DNA of 64,000 bases, taken from assembly GCA_001662425.1 (NCBI GenBank), contig BDDC01000140.1:4220-68219 (forward strand). The letters run 5' to 3'. Positions 11,421 through 24,317 of the stretch are shown piece after piece. The stretch's first letter is position 1, and every line of letters starts with the position of its first letter. The translations under genes were made by a program, and so were the position numbers. This DNA comes from Chlamydomonas sphaeroides (lineage: Eukaryota; Chlorophyta; Chlorophyceae; Chlamydomonadales; Chlamydomonadaceae). Below the pieces are notes generated by a model that saw nothing but the letters and a program-made list of their open reading frames with translations, was not told the DNA's origin and did no database searches.

Positions 11421-14400
11421 ATGGCGCTGCGCACAGCGTTCGCGCTGCTGCTACTTGCATCCTTAGCAGCGAAGGAGATCAGCGCGATACAGGACGCAGT
11501 CGCAGCCAACCGGGAATTGAAGCGCAGTGGAGCCAAGCGATGGGAGGGCATTCAGGAGGTTGTTCGCGCTGAAATTAAGTCAGCAACAAAGCACTTCTTG
11601 CAAGAGCGACAGCGGGTGAGCTGACTGTGGTCGCCCGCGACTGTAACAGCGACACCGGGCCCGATCGAATTGCTTCGGCGACTGCCCCTACAGCCATGTG
11701 GCCACAGCCCTGAGATGGCGGCCTATCGGGCTGCTTCAATCTTGAAAGGGCCTAATCAGCGCCTTGGCCCGACAGGCACTGGTACTGCCCATCGAGGTGG
11801 ACATCCTCCTCATAGGCTTTGACGGCGAGGGGGGGTATGGCTACAAGCTAGACCGCAAGGAGCTGGAAGAGTTGCTGGGTGCTGCGACAGGTAGGTCCCT
11901 CTATCAGGGCGCTTCCAGGAGGTGGTTGCGTTTTAAAAACCCGGGCGCACGCTGTGGGTATGTGCCAACACCCGGTACGTGTCCGTATTGGCCACCCTCG
12001 GTGCCGGCCCGCGGGTCGCCGCTGCCCGGCGGGTACTCGCTGCCGTTTTGGGGATACGTCGTGTGTGGGGTGGGGTACGTGGCAACGCTCGCCACCCCCA
12101 GATGTCTCTAGGTCAACACGCCGTCGGGCCCCTGCTCCTTGATACCGACACGCACCGTGCGGGTATCACCACAACTTGTGCTGATGGGAGCACGGGCGTG
12201 GGCCTTCCTGCCAAGGCTATCTACTGTGGCCCCGCCGCCTGGCCCCTGTCAGCCGACAACACCATCTGCCCCACTGTGTGGGAGACGGGCGAGCACGCGG
12301 CGGTGTGCTTCTCCGTCAACTTCGTGGTGCTTGACACCAGCCAGCTCAAGAGCGTAAGTGCGTGGTGCCGCCGGGCGCCGCGGCAGGGTAGCTGCAGCAA
12401 GCAGCTGCCCGGGTGCTGACGCCTGACGCGTCCGGCGAGGCCTGGCGGTGGTATCGGCCCCTGCCTGGGCCTCAGCCCTCTCGCGCTGCCCGACACCCTG
12501 CCTGCCCACCCGCCCTTGCTGCGCGTTCACGTGGCGCCTCCCCACAGCCGCTGGAGCGCATCGAGGGGGCGCTCAAACACAACATGGAGTGGGTCGGTGA
12601 CCGGTCCATGGTGCGTGAGGCGACCGCCGGGGATAGCCGCGTCGGGGGGTGCTCCTAGGCAGCGACACAACGCCGGCCCAAGGCATTCTGGGACAGCTGA
12701 GCGCTTGGTCAACGCTGTAGGGCTGCCCGCATGGGCTGCCTACGGATTCCTCGCAGGCGCGTGGCCAGGCGCTGCCGCTGCAGCCGGGGGCTTGCAAAAC
12801 CCTGCCGCGGCCCCAGGGCCGTGCTCTTGCCCATATGGCGGCATCCCAGTGCACCCGCAACTCTGCCTGCGCCTGCCCCCGCTGTGGCCGCGGCCTCAAA
12901 TCACCAGGACTGGCCCGACGGCAGCAAGGACGTGCAGGTGTACGAGGTGGACGCCAACGGGGAGATCGAGGCAACGGTGTGGGACATCCTGGACGAGGTG
13001 GGCCGCAGGGGGAGGGGCCGAGGGTGGGCCAGGGTTAGGGACAGGGGTGGCGTGGGTTGGACAGGCGGCCCATGGAGGTACGCTTGGTCCCACGAGCGCA
13101 GCTCACCTTTCATTTGCGCCGCTGCTGCCAGGCATACGGCGGCACCAAGAACCTGGTGAACCGGGAGCAACACCACCAGATTGTCATCGTCAACCCCTCC
13201 AAGCTGCGCATGCGGACCATGCTTCCGCCGCCGCCGCACGCCCCGGCCGACCACCCCGACGCGGCGGGCGGGGCGGGCGTGGCGCACCACCCCAACGCAG
13301 ACATGGATTTCATTGAGGAGTGGAAGAAGTGAGGCGTGCCCCAGGAAGCGAAGGGGGCCGGCAGGGAAGGTTGTCTGGTTGGGGGCCCGGCGGGAGACAA
13401 AGTGCACCGAGGGAACGGCAGGAGCGGGCGGCACAAGGTGGACGGAGTGGGATGGAGAGCGGGCAGGTGCTCGCAACACCTTGTGAAAACAGCGCCGAAT
13501 CAGGCCGGCGGGTGGAAACAGAGCCAACAAGCCTCTCTCCAATCAGTATCCGTCTTCCCTCTCATGTCCTCCCTCCTTTTCAACTCCACAGGGGCAACGT
13601 GGACTCGTCACACGTGGTGGAGCAGGAGGCGGGCTACCTGTACCGCTACCGCTACAGCAACAGGGGCGCCGCCGCGGCCTTCGTCGGCCAGTATAACTTC
13701 GTGCTCATCGACGTCAGCGCTGGGCCCGTGTCGTACGGCCCGCTGTCCTCGCCCGCGGGCGCTGTGACGCCCACCGGCATGCCGCGGCTCATGGTAAGGG
13801 CGGAGCTGGGGTTCTGGCAGGGAGACAGGGTGAATGGACTGCGGCCGGGCCAGGGCCGCCCGTGCGTTGGGGTGTGGTCGGCGGTCGGCGGACGTGGGCG
13901 ACCTGCCTGGCCGTCAGCCCTTACAGCGGTGGCCAGTTGACTGGTCCCCTGAGCATGCGCTGTCTCGTTTGCCTCCTCCCCCGACAGCCCATGCTGCTGC
14001 GCATGACCCGGGAGATGGAGAAGTACAAGCAGGTGCGGGGGCTGGTGGCTGGGAGCGGAGGGCGCACGGCAAGGGAGTGGCGCACTGGTTTGCGCACTGG
14101 TTTGCGATGTCTTAGCGGAAGCCCGGGTCCAAAGCTGCCAGCATGGCCGGGGGGCTGGGAGGAGATGCATCGCCGCAGCCTGCCGAGCGGCCCTTCCACA
14201 GCTGCCAGGCTGGGGGGGCGATCAGCGTTGCAAGCTGGGCGTGAGGGGAGGACGGCCCGCGCGTGCCCGGGTTTCCAAAACCCATTCAATCCACTGCTGT
14301 CCTCGCTTCCCGGCCCCGCAGCAGCCCGGTACGATGCAGGCCATGGTGATGGAGGAGGCAGCCAAGGGCCAGGCGGCGGTGTTCGTGGGCCAGATGGCGG

Positions 14401-17400
14401 CCGCCGTGGCCTCGGCCGCAAAGCACCTGTTCGCCTCGGACCTGCACCTGGGCGGCGCGGAGGTGCTGGCGGGCAGCCCGGCCACTGGGAACGTGGCGCC
14501 CAAGCGGGTGGTGGTGCCCATCATCTACTTCCAGGTGGGGCGTGAGGGGCAGACGAGGGGAGGAGAGCAAACGTGTGTGTTTCGTGGGGGCAGGAGCCGA
14601 CGGGACGAGAGGGATGGATGAAACTCTGCGTTTGTGGCACTGATACGAAGCCGGCACGGGTGGTGGTGGTGCCGACCGCGTGCGTGTACGCGCGGGAAGG
14701 AGCGCAGGGCAGGACGTCTCGTCTGCTGTGCGGGACGGGACACTCCCGGCGTCGTCCCCATTGCCGCGGCTTGCAAACAGCGACGCTGCGCTGAATACCC
14801 AACCCCGCCCTTCGCGCTGAAGCCCTCGCCGCCGTGCACCCCTCTTCCTGGCGTCCAGGACCACCTGCGCGAGCTGGAGAACGAGGGCCAGGGCGAGCGC
14901 TGGGTGGACATGGACATGGTGCAGCTGGCTCTGGACGAGCTGCTGCCGGGCACCATCGCGGGCGCCGTGTCCGTGAGCAGGCACATGCTGCACAGCCACA
15001 GGCAGCTGGCGGCGGCGCTGGTAAAGGCGCGGCACTCGAGGTGCGGCAGCAGGGGCGGCGGGCGCGGGGGGGACGAGAGCCAAGGCGGGCGCATCTGGTT
15101 TGTTCGGCAGGGGGCGCCCGTCCATGCCCCGTCTTCACACCCCGTGCATCGTGGGAGAGGCATGTGTACGCTGAGGAACGCTCTCGCGCGCCCGCTCTCG
15201 TCCCTGCTGCCGGCGCAAGGTCCGACGCGGTGCTGGCCGAGCCGCCGGACGCGGGGCTGCATCGCAGTCAGACCGTGAGCCTGGACGCGGGCGTGCTGCT
15301 GCGCGAACTGCGGCGGCTGCTGGCCAGCCGCGGCGACGGCGACGAGCTGCTGGCGGAGCTGGCGGGCAGCAGCCTGCACGACTACGAGGACCCGGAAACG
15401 GCGTACCCCTCGTACGGCTACGAGGGCGAGGAGCCCGTGCCGACACCGCTGCATGTTAAGAAGCAGCAGACCAAGGTGGGGCGCTGGGAAGGGAGGAAGG
15501 AAAGGGCGGGAAGCGGGGGGCGCAAGCGACTGTCGCGTGCAGGGCGTTGCTGCCACAGCCGGATCTCCATGGAGGGGCGATCGACGGAAGGGCGGTCAAT
15601 GGTGAGGGAGGGGCTTCAGGAGCCCTCAAGTGGCCCCAGGTGGATTGCGTTGAGTTGGCAGGGCCGTGTGGGGCTCGGCGGAGCGATCTGAGCTCCGACG
15701 CAAGCTTTGCATCTTGCCCTGCCCTCCCACCATGCCGTCCTTGCTACGCCCCCCACCCCCACCCCACCATGCCCCCCAGGTGTTGCCCATCTTTGTGTTC
15801 TCGCTGGAGCGCTCGCCCGACCAGATGATGTTCGACGGCCGCCAGCTGGTGGCGGCGTCCAACGATGCCATCGTGGTGCTGCAGCTGCTGGGCAGCGTGA
15901 GGCCGGGAGGAGGGCGCGCAGGGCCGGGAGGGCGGGTGTCTGGCGGGGCTCGAGGGGGAAGGATGACCAGCGCCCAAGGAAGCGGACGCGCTGAGCGCTG
16001 GGCGATTCCCCCTTGCCAACCCTGCCTCCCGCTCCCGCCCTCCTCCCTCCCTGCCCCTCCCCCGCTGCCCCCGCAGCCGCAGCTGGACGAGTACTCGCGC
16101 GGCCGCGTGTACAGCGGCCACATGAGCGAGGGCCACCATCTGCTGCTGGACGCGGGCGAGGCGCCCACGCGCTCCATCATCGCGGGCATGGCCTCGGCGC
16201 TGGGCGGCCTGGTGCCGCCGCACCAGCGCTGGTGCGCCGCGGAGAAGGCCGTGGTGGAGGACTGGCGCTGGAGCGTGGGCGCTGTGCCGTGGGGGCCCTA
16301 CTCCAACTACACGGCGCTCAGGTGAGGGCGCCCCGGGGCCGGGCTCGGTACCGTCCCCCTTGGGGGCTGCAGCGGGCGGCGGAATTAGCAGGCGGGTCCC
16401 TGGCGGAGCGCGCGCGATTCCGGCCACGGTGGTGCCGGCGGTGCCGGCCACGCACAGCCCATTACGGCCGCTCAACCCTTTCTGCCGCGCCCCCTGCCCC
16501 GCACTGTGCCCCCTGCAGCTCCATCTTTGCCTCCACCGCGCGCCGCAACCTGATCGTGGCGCGCATCGAGCGGCCGCTGCGCAAGCTGCTGGCCACCATG
16601 GACCGCCTGGACAGGTTCATCGTGTCGCACCTGCAGGTGGGGGAGGAGGGGCAAGGGCAGGCGGGAAGGGGGGGAGGGGAGGAGAGGCAGTCCTCGGATA
16701 GGCTGGCGGAGGAGAGGCTGATGGAGGAGAGGAAAAGTGTTCAACGGAAGGCAGGACGGGCAAAATGCAGGTGGCGTCAGGCAGGGCAAGGGGCACGCAG
16801 AGCAGGCGCGGGCAAGGCGGGCCGCGTGGCTGCCCTTGTGGCCCACATGCCGCCCTCGCCGCCATTCCACCCCGGCTCTCTCCGCCCAACTCCTCAGGGC
16901 CCCTTCGCCTTCCTGCGGCCCAGCTTCACGCCCGACCCCTACTTGGTGGAGCAGGCCGCCGAGGGGGCCACGCCGGGCATGGGCGGGGCGCTGTTTGCGC
17001 AGCTCATGCCGCACCACCACCTGCTGGACGACCTGGCCAAGTGCGTGCGTCTTTCAACGGGAGTTGCCAATGGGGGCATGACGGAGAGGGGAGAATTATT
17101 TGGTGCAAGAAAAGGCGAAAACAGTGGGAACGGCAAGGGGAGGTGGTGAGGAGGGGAGATTGTTGGCCCAGGGGGCGCGCCAGCGGCGCCCGTGCCCGCG
17201 CCCTCGCGCTATCGCACCAGCCCCTTCCCTATCCCCTCGCCGTCCTGTGCTCGAACCCCGCAGGCAGCACCTGGCCTACCACAACGCCAGCAAGCAGTTT
17301 ACGCTGCGCTCACTGCTGGGCAGCAAGGCCGTGCCCGGCAAGTCCGGCGACAGCGGCAAGCCCGGCAGCAAGTACCGCTCGCCCGAGGTGCTGGCGGAGA

Positions 17401-18538
17401 TGGCGGCCATGGGCGGCGAGGAGGATGAGGAGGAGGACATGCACATGGCCGACATGCCGCACGAGGCGCCGGTGAGCGAGGAGGCGGTGCTGGCGGAGGC
17501 GGCCAAGGACCTGGTGCATGAGCAGCCGGTGCTGTCGTCGGACATCGCCGCCAAGCTGCAGGTGCGGGCGGGGATGGGGTTGGGACGGGAGCGCGGCGGA
17601 ACAGGGGTATGGGCGTGAGGGAGGAGGAGGGCGCTGAAGTGGGGATGGAGGTGTGAGGAAGGTTGGGACGGTGTCGCTCTGGGCGGGGCTGCATCGCCGC
17701 GGCCCCCGGGCTCTGATCGTGCAGGCCGACCCCAGGGGCCAACCCCTGCCCTTTGCCGCCTGCGTCCTGCCCCACGCGCCCCTACCTTGCCCGCCACCCG
17801 CGGTGCAGGGGCTGCTGGCTGCCGTGGGCAACCTGCTGGAGACGATCGGCTACGACATGTTTAGGTGAGGGGAGGGGTGACTGTTGCAGAGCAAGGGGCG
17901 CTGAGGTGTGGGTCGGCAAGGAGGGGGGCAGCAGGGACGTCCGTCATGCTGAAGGACGCTCACCGCCGGGAAGGAGGAGGCTGGTGCAAGGGTCAGCCAC
18001 AGCGCACGCAACACAGCTCGGCCACGGTGCCCAGGAGGCGGCATACACGGGCGGCAGCACCGCTCCCCGCCCCACCTCCTCTCCGTCCCCACCTCTCCTC
18101 CCCTCCTCCCCGCTCCCCTCCTCCCCTCACAATGCGCATGCGGTCCTTTGTTTGTTGACTCCTCGGTACATCCTCCCCTCACCCCGCAGCCACAACTGGG
18201 AAGCTGTGGACGAGTGGGTGCCGCAGCTGGCCCAGCGCGTGGACGAGTTCGCCGAGGCCGTGGACGTGGACCTCCGCCACGGCGCCGAGGTGGTGGCCTG
18301 CTGCGCAGTGACCCACGTGCCGCGCGGCAGCGGCACCTGGTTCGCTGTGGGCCTGGTGGCGACGGCGCTGGGCGTGTTTGCCATCGCGGCGGCGCTGGTG
18401 CTGCGCAGCCAGCGGGTGTATGTGGGGAGCCCCCGCAGCCCCATGGCCAGCCGCAACGCCAGCCGCGGGCGCAGCCTCAGCGGCTCGCTGCCCACGTGGG
18501 TGGACCCGTCGTCGTTCAAGGGCGCGCTGCCGCGGTGA
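11421..18538 (+). CDS. Large type I single-pass membrane protein (uncharacterised plant/algal family)
   Basis: Eighteen predicted exons: 11421-11615, 11776-11890, 12112-12353, 12548-12610, 12908-12997, 13132-13328, 13592-13793, 13988-14032, 14322-14534, 14859-15040, 15220-15475, 15780-15896, 16077-16321, 16519-16636, 16898-17040, 17264-17561, 17809-17864, 18190-18538; ~1,041 aa with consistent phases. An in-frame TAA lies 9 nt before the ATG. A signal peptide (MALRTAFALLLLASLAAKE) is followed by a large lumenal or extracellular region with conserved-looking blocks (FVLIDVSAGPVSYGP, VLPIFVFSLERSPDQMMFDG, WRWSVGAVPWGPYSNYTA). One transmembrane helix (WFAVGLVATALGVFAIAAAL) sits about 60 residues from the C-terminus and a Ser/Arg-rich cytosolic tail follows. 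From memory it resembles Arabidopsis At3g28720-type transmembrane proteins of unknown function; that match should be tested. TGTAA occurs ~304 nt after the stop. Confidence 0.72.
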
Positions 18539-18841
18539 CAGCACGGAGTGGGTAGGCAGGGAGTGGTGACAGGGTGGTGGGAGAGAGGCGTGAGCTGCGG
18601 GGCGTGTGGATGGGCGTGGGTGTGAGCGAGCGTGCGGATGTGGTGGCTGCGGCTGGTGGCGGGTCGTGGCCGGATGGGCTGTGCGGGGAAGCGGCAGTGG
18701 GCAGAGTCTCCTCGGACCGGACGGCTGTGCGGTATTCTGCGGCAAGCTGTGCGGGCTGCTGCCCCATGTCACCCCGCGCTGCCTGGCTGGCAGGGGCATT
18801 GACGAGTGTGGGGCCGTTCAAGGCTGCTCGAGACAGACGCA

Positions 18842-18846
18842 TGTAA
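18842..18846 (+). terminator. Putative TGTAA polyadenylation signal of the membrane-protein gene
   Basis: TGTAA is the usual chlorophyte polyadenylation word. This copy lies 304 nt after the stop at 18538, and only 54 nt before the matching minus-strand signal of the convergent gene. Confidence 0.45.
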
Positions 18847-18899
18847 CGCGTGTTGCACGGTTTCCGCGATCCTCACTTAATACGGTAGTTTGTCCCAGG

Positions 18900-18904
18900 T
18901 TACA
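18900..18904 (-). terminator. Putative TGTAA polyadenylation signal of the Ser/Pro-rich gene
   Basis: TTACA on the plus strand reads TGTAA on the minus strand, 158 nt past the stop of the gene at 19062-20755. Confidence 0.45.
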
Positions 18905-19061
18905 ATCCGGACATCAAGGCGTTGTAGCATTCCGCCCGCGCCGCTCACAGCTCGTGGCTCACGCGCCAACACGCCAGCAGGCCCCATGAAGAAACACATG
19001 ACAACGTGAGAGACATGCCCAACCCACGCCAACCGCTTCTCGAGGCCGCAACACAACAGTC

Positions 19062-20755
19062 CTACGCACGACATCTTGACTGCCCGTGCTCCCGCACCTC
19101 CCCGCACTCATCAGCGCCCAGCCCCTGGCCCAGCTGCTGCAGGCAGCGCGCCAGCTCCAGCCGCAGACCGTCGCCCAGGGATGCGGCGCAGATGTCTAAG
19201 TCGCACGACTCCTCCTCTGCCGCCGCCCCCGACGCCTCTTGCTCCGCCGCCGCCAGGCACGAGCGCAGGCTGGCGGCAAAGGGCGAGGCCCGGCAGCTAT
19301 CCAGCGGCGTGGAGCAGCAGCTGGTGTCGCTGCCGCTGTCGCTGCAGCAGAGCGAGGAGCGGGAGGGGCTGCCGCAGGGGCTGGCGGCCGCAGAGGGCGT
19401 GCAGAGCAGCAGCACGGCCGCCTCGGCCTCGGCGCCGAGGCAGAACGAGTCATCAGATGTCGAGAGCAGCGAGGGCAGCTGGAACGGGTCTTCACAGGCG
19501 TCGGCGTCATTCGCCGCCGTCGTCGGCTCCTGGTAGCTGAACTGCGCCAGCAGCTCCGTCAAGGAGCCCTCCGTGAGCAGCTGGCACGAGGGCTGGGCCG
19601 CTGGCCGGTCGTCGTAGCTGAACTGCTGCTGCAGCAGGGCGGTTGCGGAGCCGGCCGTGAGCAGCTGCTGGTCGGGGAGCAGGGCCGTGTGGGCGGCCTG
19701 GTAGAAGGCCGACAGCGGCAGCCAGTCGTCCATGTCGTCTTGGTCCAACAGCAGCAGGGAGCGGGAGCGGCCGATGGTGCCGGCGCCAGCAGCAACGGGG
19801 CAGGGCGGAGACGAAGGCGAGGGCGAGGGCGCAGTCGAGGCGAGGACGAACGGCGACGGCAGCAGCGGAGAGGACGGAGGCGAGGCGATAGCGCTGGCGC
19901 TCGTCTGGCGAGGAGGCGTCTCCACGGTGACGCCCGCTGGCGCGGCGGTGGCAGCCGAGGAGACTGGCACGTTGACGGCGACCGGCGAAGGCGTCTGGGA
20001 GACCTGGGTGGTCATTGGAACAGGCAGGCAGGATGTGAGCAGCTGAGCGCTCGCCGCGGCTGGGTGCGAATGCGCAGCAGCCAGCGTGCCAAGTCCCTGT
20101 CCGCTAGAGGCCCCTGTGTCCCTTTGCCTATAACAGCCCCTCTCACCAGAGGAAGGGGGCTGAGGCCGCTCCCTGGATAGCGAGACGTGGAGACAGTCGG
20201 CGAGCGCTGGCTGCGCGGCGGCGGCCCGGCGACCGGTCGCGAGGGGGAAGCGGCCTTGCCGCTGCCGGCAGAGGGCATGCCTGATGCGGGCATCTGGCCG
20301 CGTCTGGTGGCTGCGCAGGGCGCTGTGGCGGCGGCAGGGCTGGCGGGAGCCGCGAAGGCGAGGCGCGGCAGGCGGCTCTTGAAGCGGGGCTGAGGGGCCG
20401 GCGACGGGCTGCAAATAGCAGTAACCGACGGTGCTACTGGCGCCGGGGTGCAGGGAGCGGCGAGCTGGTGAGGGCTGCGGGGGCTGCCGTGCCCGGTCAG
20501 GGGCTCATCCTGCTGAGCGAAGGCGCTGTTGGCGTTGCCGGTTGCGTGGCTCGCGTTGTTGGCGTGCGGATGGCCGCCCGCGGGATGCCCGGCGAACAGA
20601 GCCTCCAGCCAGGAGAACCGCAAATCAAACTCGGACGAGCTCAAATCAGGGGCGTGACTGGGCAGCATCGTCGAGGTGCTGAGGCTTGTCAGCGGCTGCT
20701 CGGTCAGCGACATTCGCATGTTGCTTGGCGACGGGAGGGGGTTGCGAGACTTCAT
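19062..20755 (-). CDS. Ser/Pro/Ala-rich protein with a repeated LLTxGSxTxLL..FSY motif, function unknown
   Basis: Two predicted exons, 20755-20147 and 20003-19062 (phase 0 intron, donor CTG|GTGAGA, acceptor ACCCAG), give ~516 aa. I do not recognise a family. The composition is strongly disordered (Ser, Pro, Ala, Gln runs). Two copies of a short motif stand out in the second exon: QQLLTAGSATALLQQQFSY and CQLLTEGSLTELLAQFSY. The N-terminal part has a looser relative (SLTEQPLTSL, then FDLRFSWLEALF). Acidic stretches such as LLDQDDMDDWLPL alternate with serine clusters, so a regulatory or scaffold protein with repeated short linear motifs is plausible, but this is inference. The ATG at 20755 is the first with good downstream composition; the reading frame stays open farther upstream, so the start is uncertain. 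Confidence 0.6.
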
Positions 20756-22602
20756 AGAGCTTGGGTGCGATACGTGAACGCACATGTCGAGATGACTGAA
20801 GCTATGAGGTTGCAGTGTTATAGGAATGTGAGGATGGGCTTCACAGGCATCGCATAGGGCAACGCGGCTGTGCGGTGTTGCAGAGAGCGAGGCCCGACGC
20901 CGGCGTCGGGCGGAAGGAGAGTGTAGTCCCTCGCATTTATCGTTCCAGAAAACGTGCCGTATGGATTCTAGCTTTGCGATTGGTGCCTTCATGATCGTGC
21001 GTGGCTCGCCGGGCGACATGCTGTCACATGCAAGCGCTCCGGGCTGGAGTCGCACATCTGGCCTCGCACACAGCATATGCAAAGGGGCTGATATATTATA
21101 CTACCTGATCGTGCTAGCTTGCAGGAAAAGGGCGTCGCTGGGGCAGCTGTCTGGGGCGGTTAGACCACTAAGGCAACGGCCGTGCTGGTCGGTTTAAGGA
21201 GCTTGTTGCACACACTCGGGGACTGCGATGCACGACTTTGAATGTAAACAGAGAAGCTAGGGCTCGTTATGGAGGGGCCAAGCAACCTCTGCCGACCGAG
21301 GCCTGGGCACGCACAGATGGTTGTTGACACTTTCCGGTAGCCATGCCAAGCCTGCGCACCAGTGCGACTTGACGGCCGAGTGCTCCCTATTCGCAATGGT
21401 GGTACGGCATTTCCCACACAGCTGCGGGCACCTGCAGGGCTGACACCTGCCCCCACCTGCGCCCGCTACCCTCCGCACCGCGCGGCCTTCCCCCGAGGTC
21501 CCCCGCAGCTGCCCTGCCGTCGACCGAGCAGCGCAACCGCACAGCGCCGCGGTTGCAGACCGCAACGCGATGCGTGTACCGAGTCGCTAACACTGACCTT
21601 AGTCCCATGCAGCAGGGTGGTTGTTACTAAGCAGCTGGCGGCAGTGGTGCGGTCCGACGGTCGGTGTACCGGCAGGTTTCCACGGTAAGGGCCCAGTCTT
21701 CAACCAACCGCACATCCACTGACAGATGACGTTGCATCCATCGCATGGCGTGCCCCACTTGAAACATCTATGTTCGGGACCGGTGGTGGGCGTGGTGACA
21801 GGCAGGTCCCTAGCATGCTCTTCTGGGATCCGTCCCCAAGCGCAGTCCGCTCACGCTGGGCGGGCCTGGGGTGGCCCATCATGTAAATCCTGGGGCGGCT
21901 GCGTTGGGTGGCGTGGTGCAGCCGCTCATGACGAGGCACCTGGAAATGGAGAAGCGGCTAACATGAGCACCCAAACGGCTGCTGCTGCTGTGCACTGTGC
22001 TAGGTCAGCAGCGCACATGGGTGACGGCAGCGTGTGTGGTGCAAAGAAGTTGGGTAGCACCGGCACGGGGGAGGCATCGCATGCAGCGTCAACCTAGCTT
22101 GGTTACAACACCAAACCCTTCAAAAATGGTCTGCGCCAACTGCTGCCATAAAGATGTGGCGGCTGAAGACAACCCTTGGGAGCATTGTGCTCGGCTAGGA
22201 GCTTTATCTCCTCTGTATGTATGCTTTGTTCACGGCCAACGGCAGCCGGCCAGGCTACGAGCACCTCCACACGGGCCGCCAACCGGGCAACAGACAATTC
22301 CGCGGCGCATGACATGGCGCATATACTTCATGAAGCAGCAAGCGACGCACAGGGCTGCGCCCCCCAGCCGGCCGGGCGCTGCACCGCCGGCCGTGACATG
22401 GCCGCGATCACAGCGCCAGTGCCCCCTGCCTGACCAATACATCGGCTAGCCAGCGTCAATTCGCCATGCGGTGCCTTCCCTGAACAGCCCGGCCCCGCAC
22501 ATTAGGCCGACGCTGACGGGGCTCGACACGCTCGCATCCAGCGTAACGACTCGATGCCGCCATCGAATGGCACCAGCCCCAGCGCCACACTGCATCACGA
22601 AT
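20756..22602. other. Intergenic region with one copy of a dispersed repeat
   Basis: No convincing gene. It holds the 5' flank of the Ser/Pro-rich gene, copy A of a dispersed repeat (21382-21676) and the probable 3' flank of THI4, with TTACA at 22103-22107 (TGTAA on the minus strand, ~496 nt after the THI4 stop). The rest shows no structure I can name. Confidence 0.5.
21382..21676 (+). repeat. Dispersed repeat, copy A
   Basis: Pairs with 25760-26022 in the same orientation. Shared blocks include GAGCAGCGCAACCGCACAGC, GTTGCAGACCGCAACG, AAGCAGCTGGCGGCAG and GTACCGGCAGG, in the same order, with small indels and scattered substitutions. No intact ORF is shared, so it looks like a non-autonomous or decayed mobile element. 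Confidence 0.8.
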
Positions 22603-24270
22603 TTAAGCGGAGGCGGCGGACTCGGCCTTGCGGGCACCGGTGGCGGCGCGGCGGCGCTCCAGCACGGCCAGGGCCACGTGGGCGGCGCGCATGCCGCTGA
22701 CGATCATGGCGCCGAAGGTGGGGCCCATGCGGGGCGAGCCGTCCACCTCGGCCAGCTCCATGCCCGTCAGCACCATGCCGGGCACCACCTCGCGGGTGCC
22801 GCCCACGATGGCACCCTCGGCAGCCTCCATGTCCAGGGCGCCCATGCCGGGGATGTCGCCGCCGGGCACCATGCCCAGGCGCGCAAGGCGCTTGACGCCT
22901 GCGGCGGTCGCCAGGGAGCGAGAGGGCAGATGAACGTCGGCATCTGGGGGCTGCTGCTGAGCTGGGTATGTGGCAAGGCTGAGCTGGGCGCCCCGACATG
23001 TCCCACAATCCTGCTCTATACCTCGCTTGCTCCCGCCGCTCACCGGTGGCGCCGAAGGGGCCGTCGTGGCCGCACGCCGACACCACGACGCCCGCCTCGA
23101 TGACGTTGGGGTCCATGCAGCTCTGGGTGCCGTGAGCCTGGGCCACCAGCGACCAGTTGGTCACCACGCCGGACACGCGGCGGCCGCCGGGGGCAGAGGC
23201 GTCGGGCTTGACGATCAGGTCCTCAACAGCCACGGCGTTGAAGAGCTTGACGTTGGGGTTCTGAGGGAGGCCGGGCAGGGCAAGGGGAGGAAGGGGCTGC
23301 AAGTTAGTCCGAGCTGTTGGATTTGAGTAATTTGCAGGCTGCATTACCTGCACGGCTGCCCATCTCCTTACCCCACCCAACACGCCACCCAAAACGCATT
23401 GGAAGCATGTCGTACCCTTCCTCACCTTGAGAACGTGGCTCATCAGCGTCGAGGTGAGCAGCGCCGCGTGCTTGACCACCACGTAGCGGCCCTCGTCCTC
23501 GAACGGCACGCCCAGCTCGGCCAGCATGGTGTGGGCGGGCTTGCGGACGACCATGGCGCTGAACAGCTGGCCGCCCAGCCACGCGCCGCCACCGGGAGCC
23601 ACAGACTGCTCCATCAGAGCGATCTGGTCAGGGGAGTGCAGGGGCAAGGGAGCACGGGTGTTTGACTCGGCACGGGGGCGTGAGGGAAGCAGCGCAGCCA
23701 TGGTGGCTGGCAAGGCGTGGCGGCATAAGCAGATCCACGCTGCTGGCAAGCCCCCCACCGCCGCCCTCACCTTGAGGTGCGGGGCGACCTTGCCCAGCTC
23801 GTAGGCGCACGCCAGGCCCGCAGAGCCGGCGCCCACGATGACCACATCGCTCTCCGCGAAGTCGTCCATGTCCTTGAAGTAGCGACGGGTCATGGCGCGG
23901 CTCACCTGGGGGCGGGGCAGGGAGAACGAGGGGAGGTACGCATGCATGTGGACCGGGCAGGGGAGACAGTGTTGCCGCTGCACGGGCGGAGGTGCTGGCT
24001 ACCAGGCATGCATGCATTGCAGCCACCCACACATCGTACGCGCCTCACCTCGGACTCGCGGATGGGCTCGAACACGAAGTTGTCGTAGGGCGTGGTGGTG
24101 CGGGGCAGGCCGGCGCGGGCAAGCATGGAGGCGTCGGCATGGGCGTCGTCGGAGCCGTAGCCGGGCTGCGCCAGGGGCTGGGCCACGCGGGTGACCAGGC
24201 GGGCGGCGCGCTTGGGGGCGGCCGCGGGGCGGGCGGCGGAGACGCGGCTGGTGGCGGCAGTGATGGCCAT
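22603..24270 (-). CDS. THI4: Thiamine thiazole synthase, chloroplast precursor
   Basis: Five predicted coding exons: 24270-24049, 23905-23771, 23623-23426, 23260-23044, 22898-22603; ~355 aa. Residues 1 to about 55 are a transit-peptide-like Ala/Arg/Ser stretch. A core follows that matches plant THI4: PIRESE then VSRAMTRRYFKDMDDFAESD, the FAD/NAD-binding VVIVGAGSAGLACAYELGK, PGGGAWLGGQLFSAMVVRKP, the TQSCMDPN motif, CGHDGPFGATG, and GMELAEVDGSPRMGPTFGAM. THI4 builds the thiazole of thiamine from NAD+ and glycine; in yeast and plants the sulfur comes from the enzyme's own cysteine, making it single-turnover. That cysteine is present here (about Cys233 in TQSCMDPN). A TPP riboswitch lies upstream on the same strand, so thiamine feedback regulation is expected. 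Confidence 0.95.
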
Positions 24271-24317
24271 CGTAGCGCTTGGGTCTTGAGGTGGGCCTGG
24301 AGGGTAGGGTTGCCGGG

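Noticed and set aside
20012..21082. Start of the Ser/Pro-rich gene at the far upstream ATG (about 21019)
   Set aside because: The extra residues look like untranslated leader (mixed composition, AT-richer DNA); the ATG at 20755 fits the change in composition, though this is not proven.
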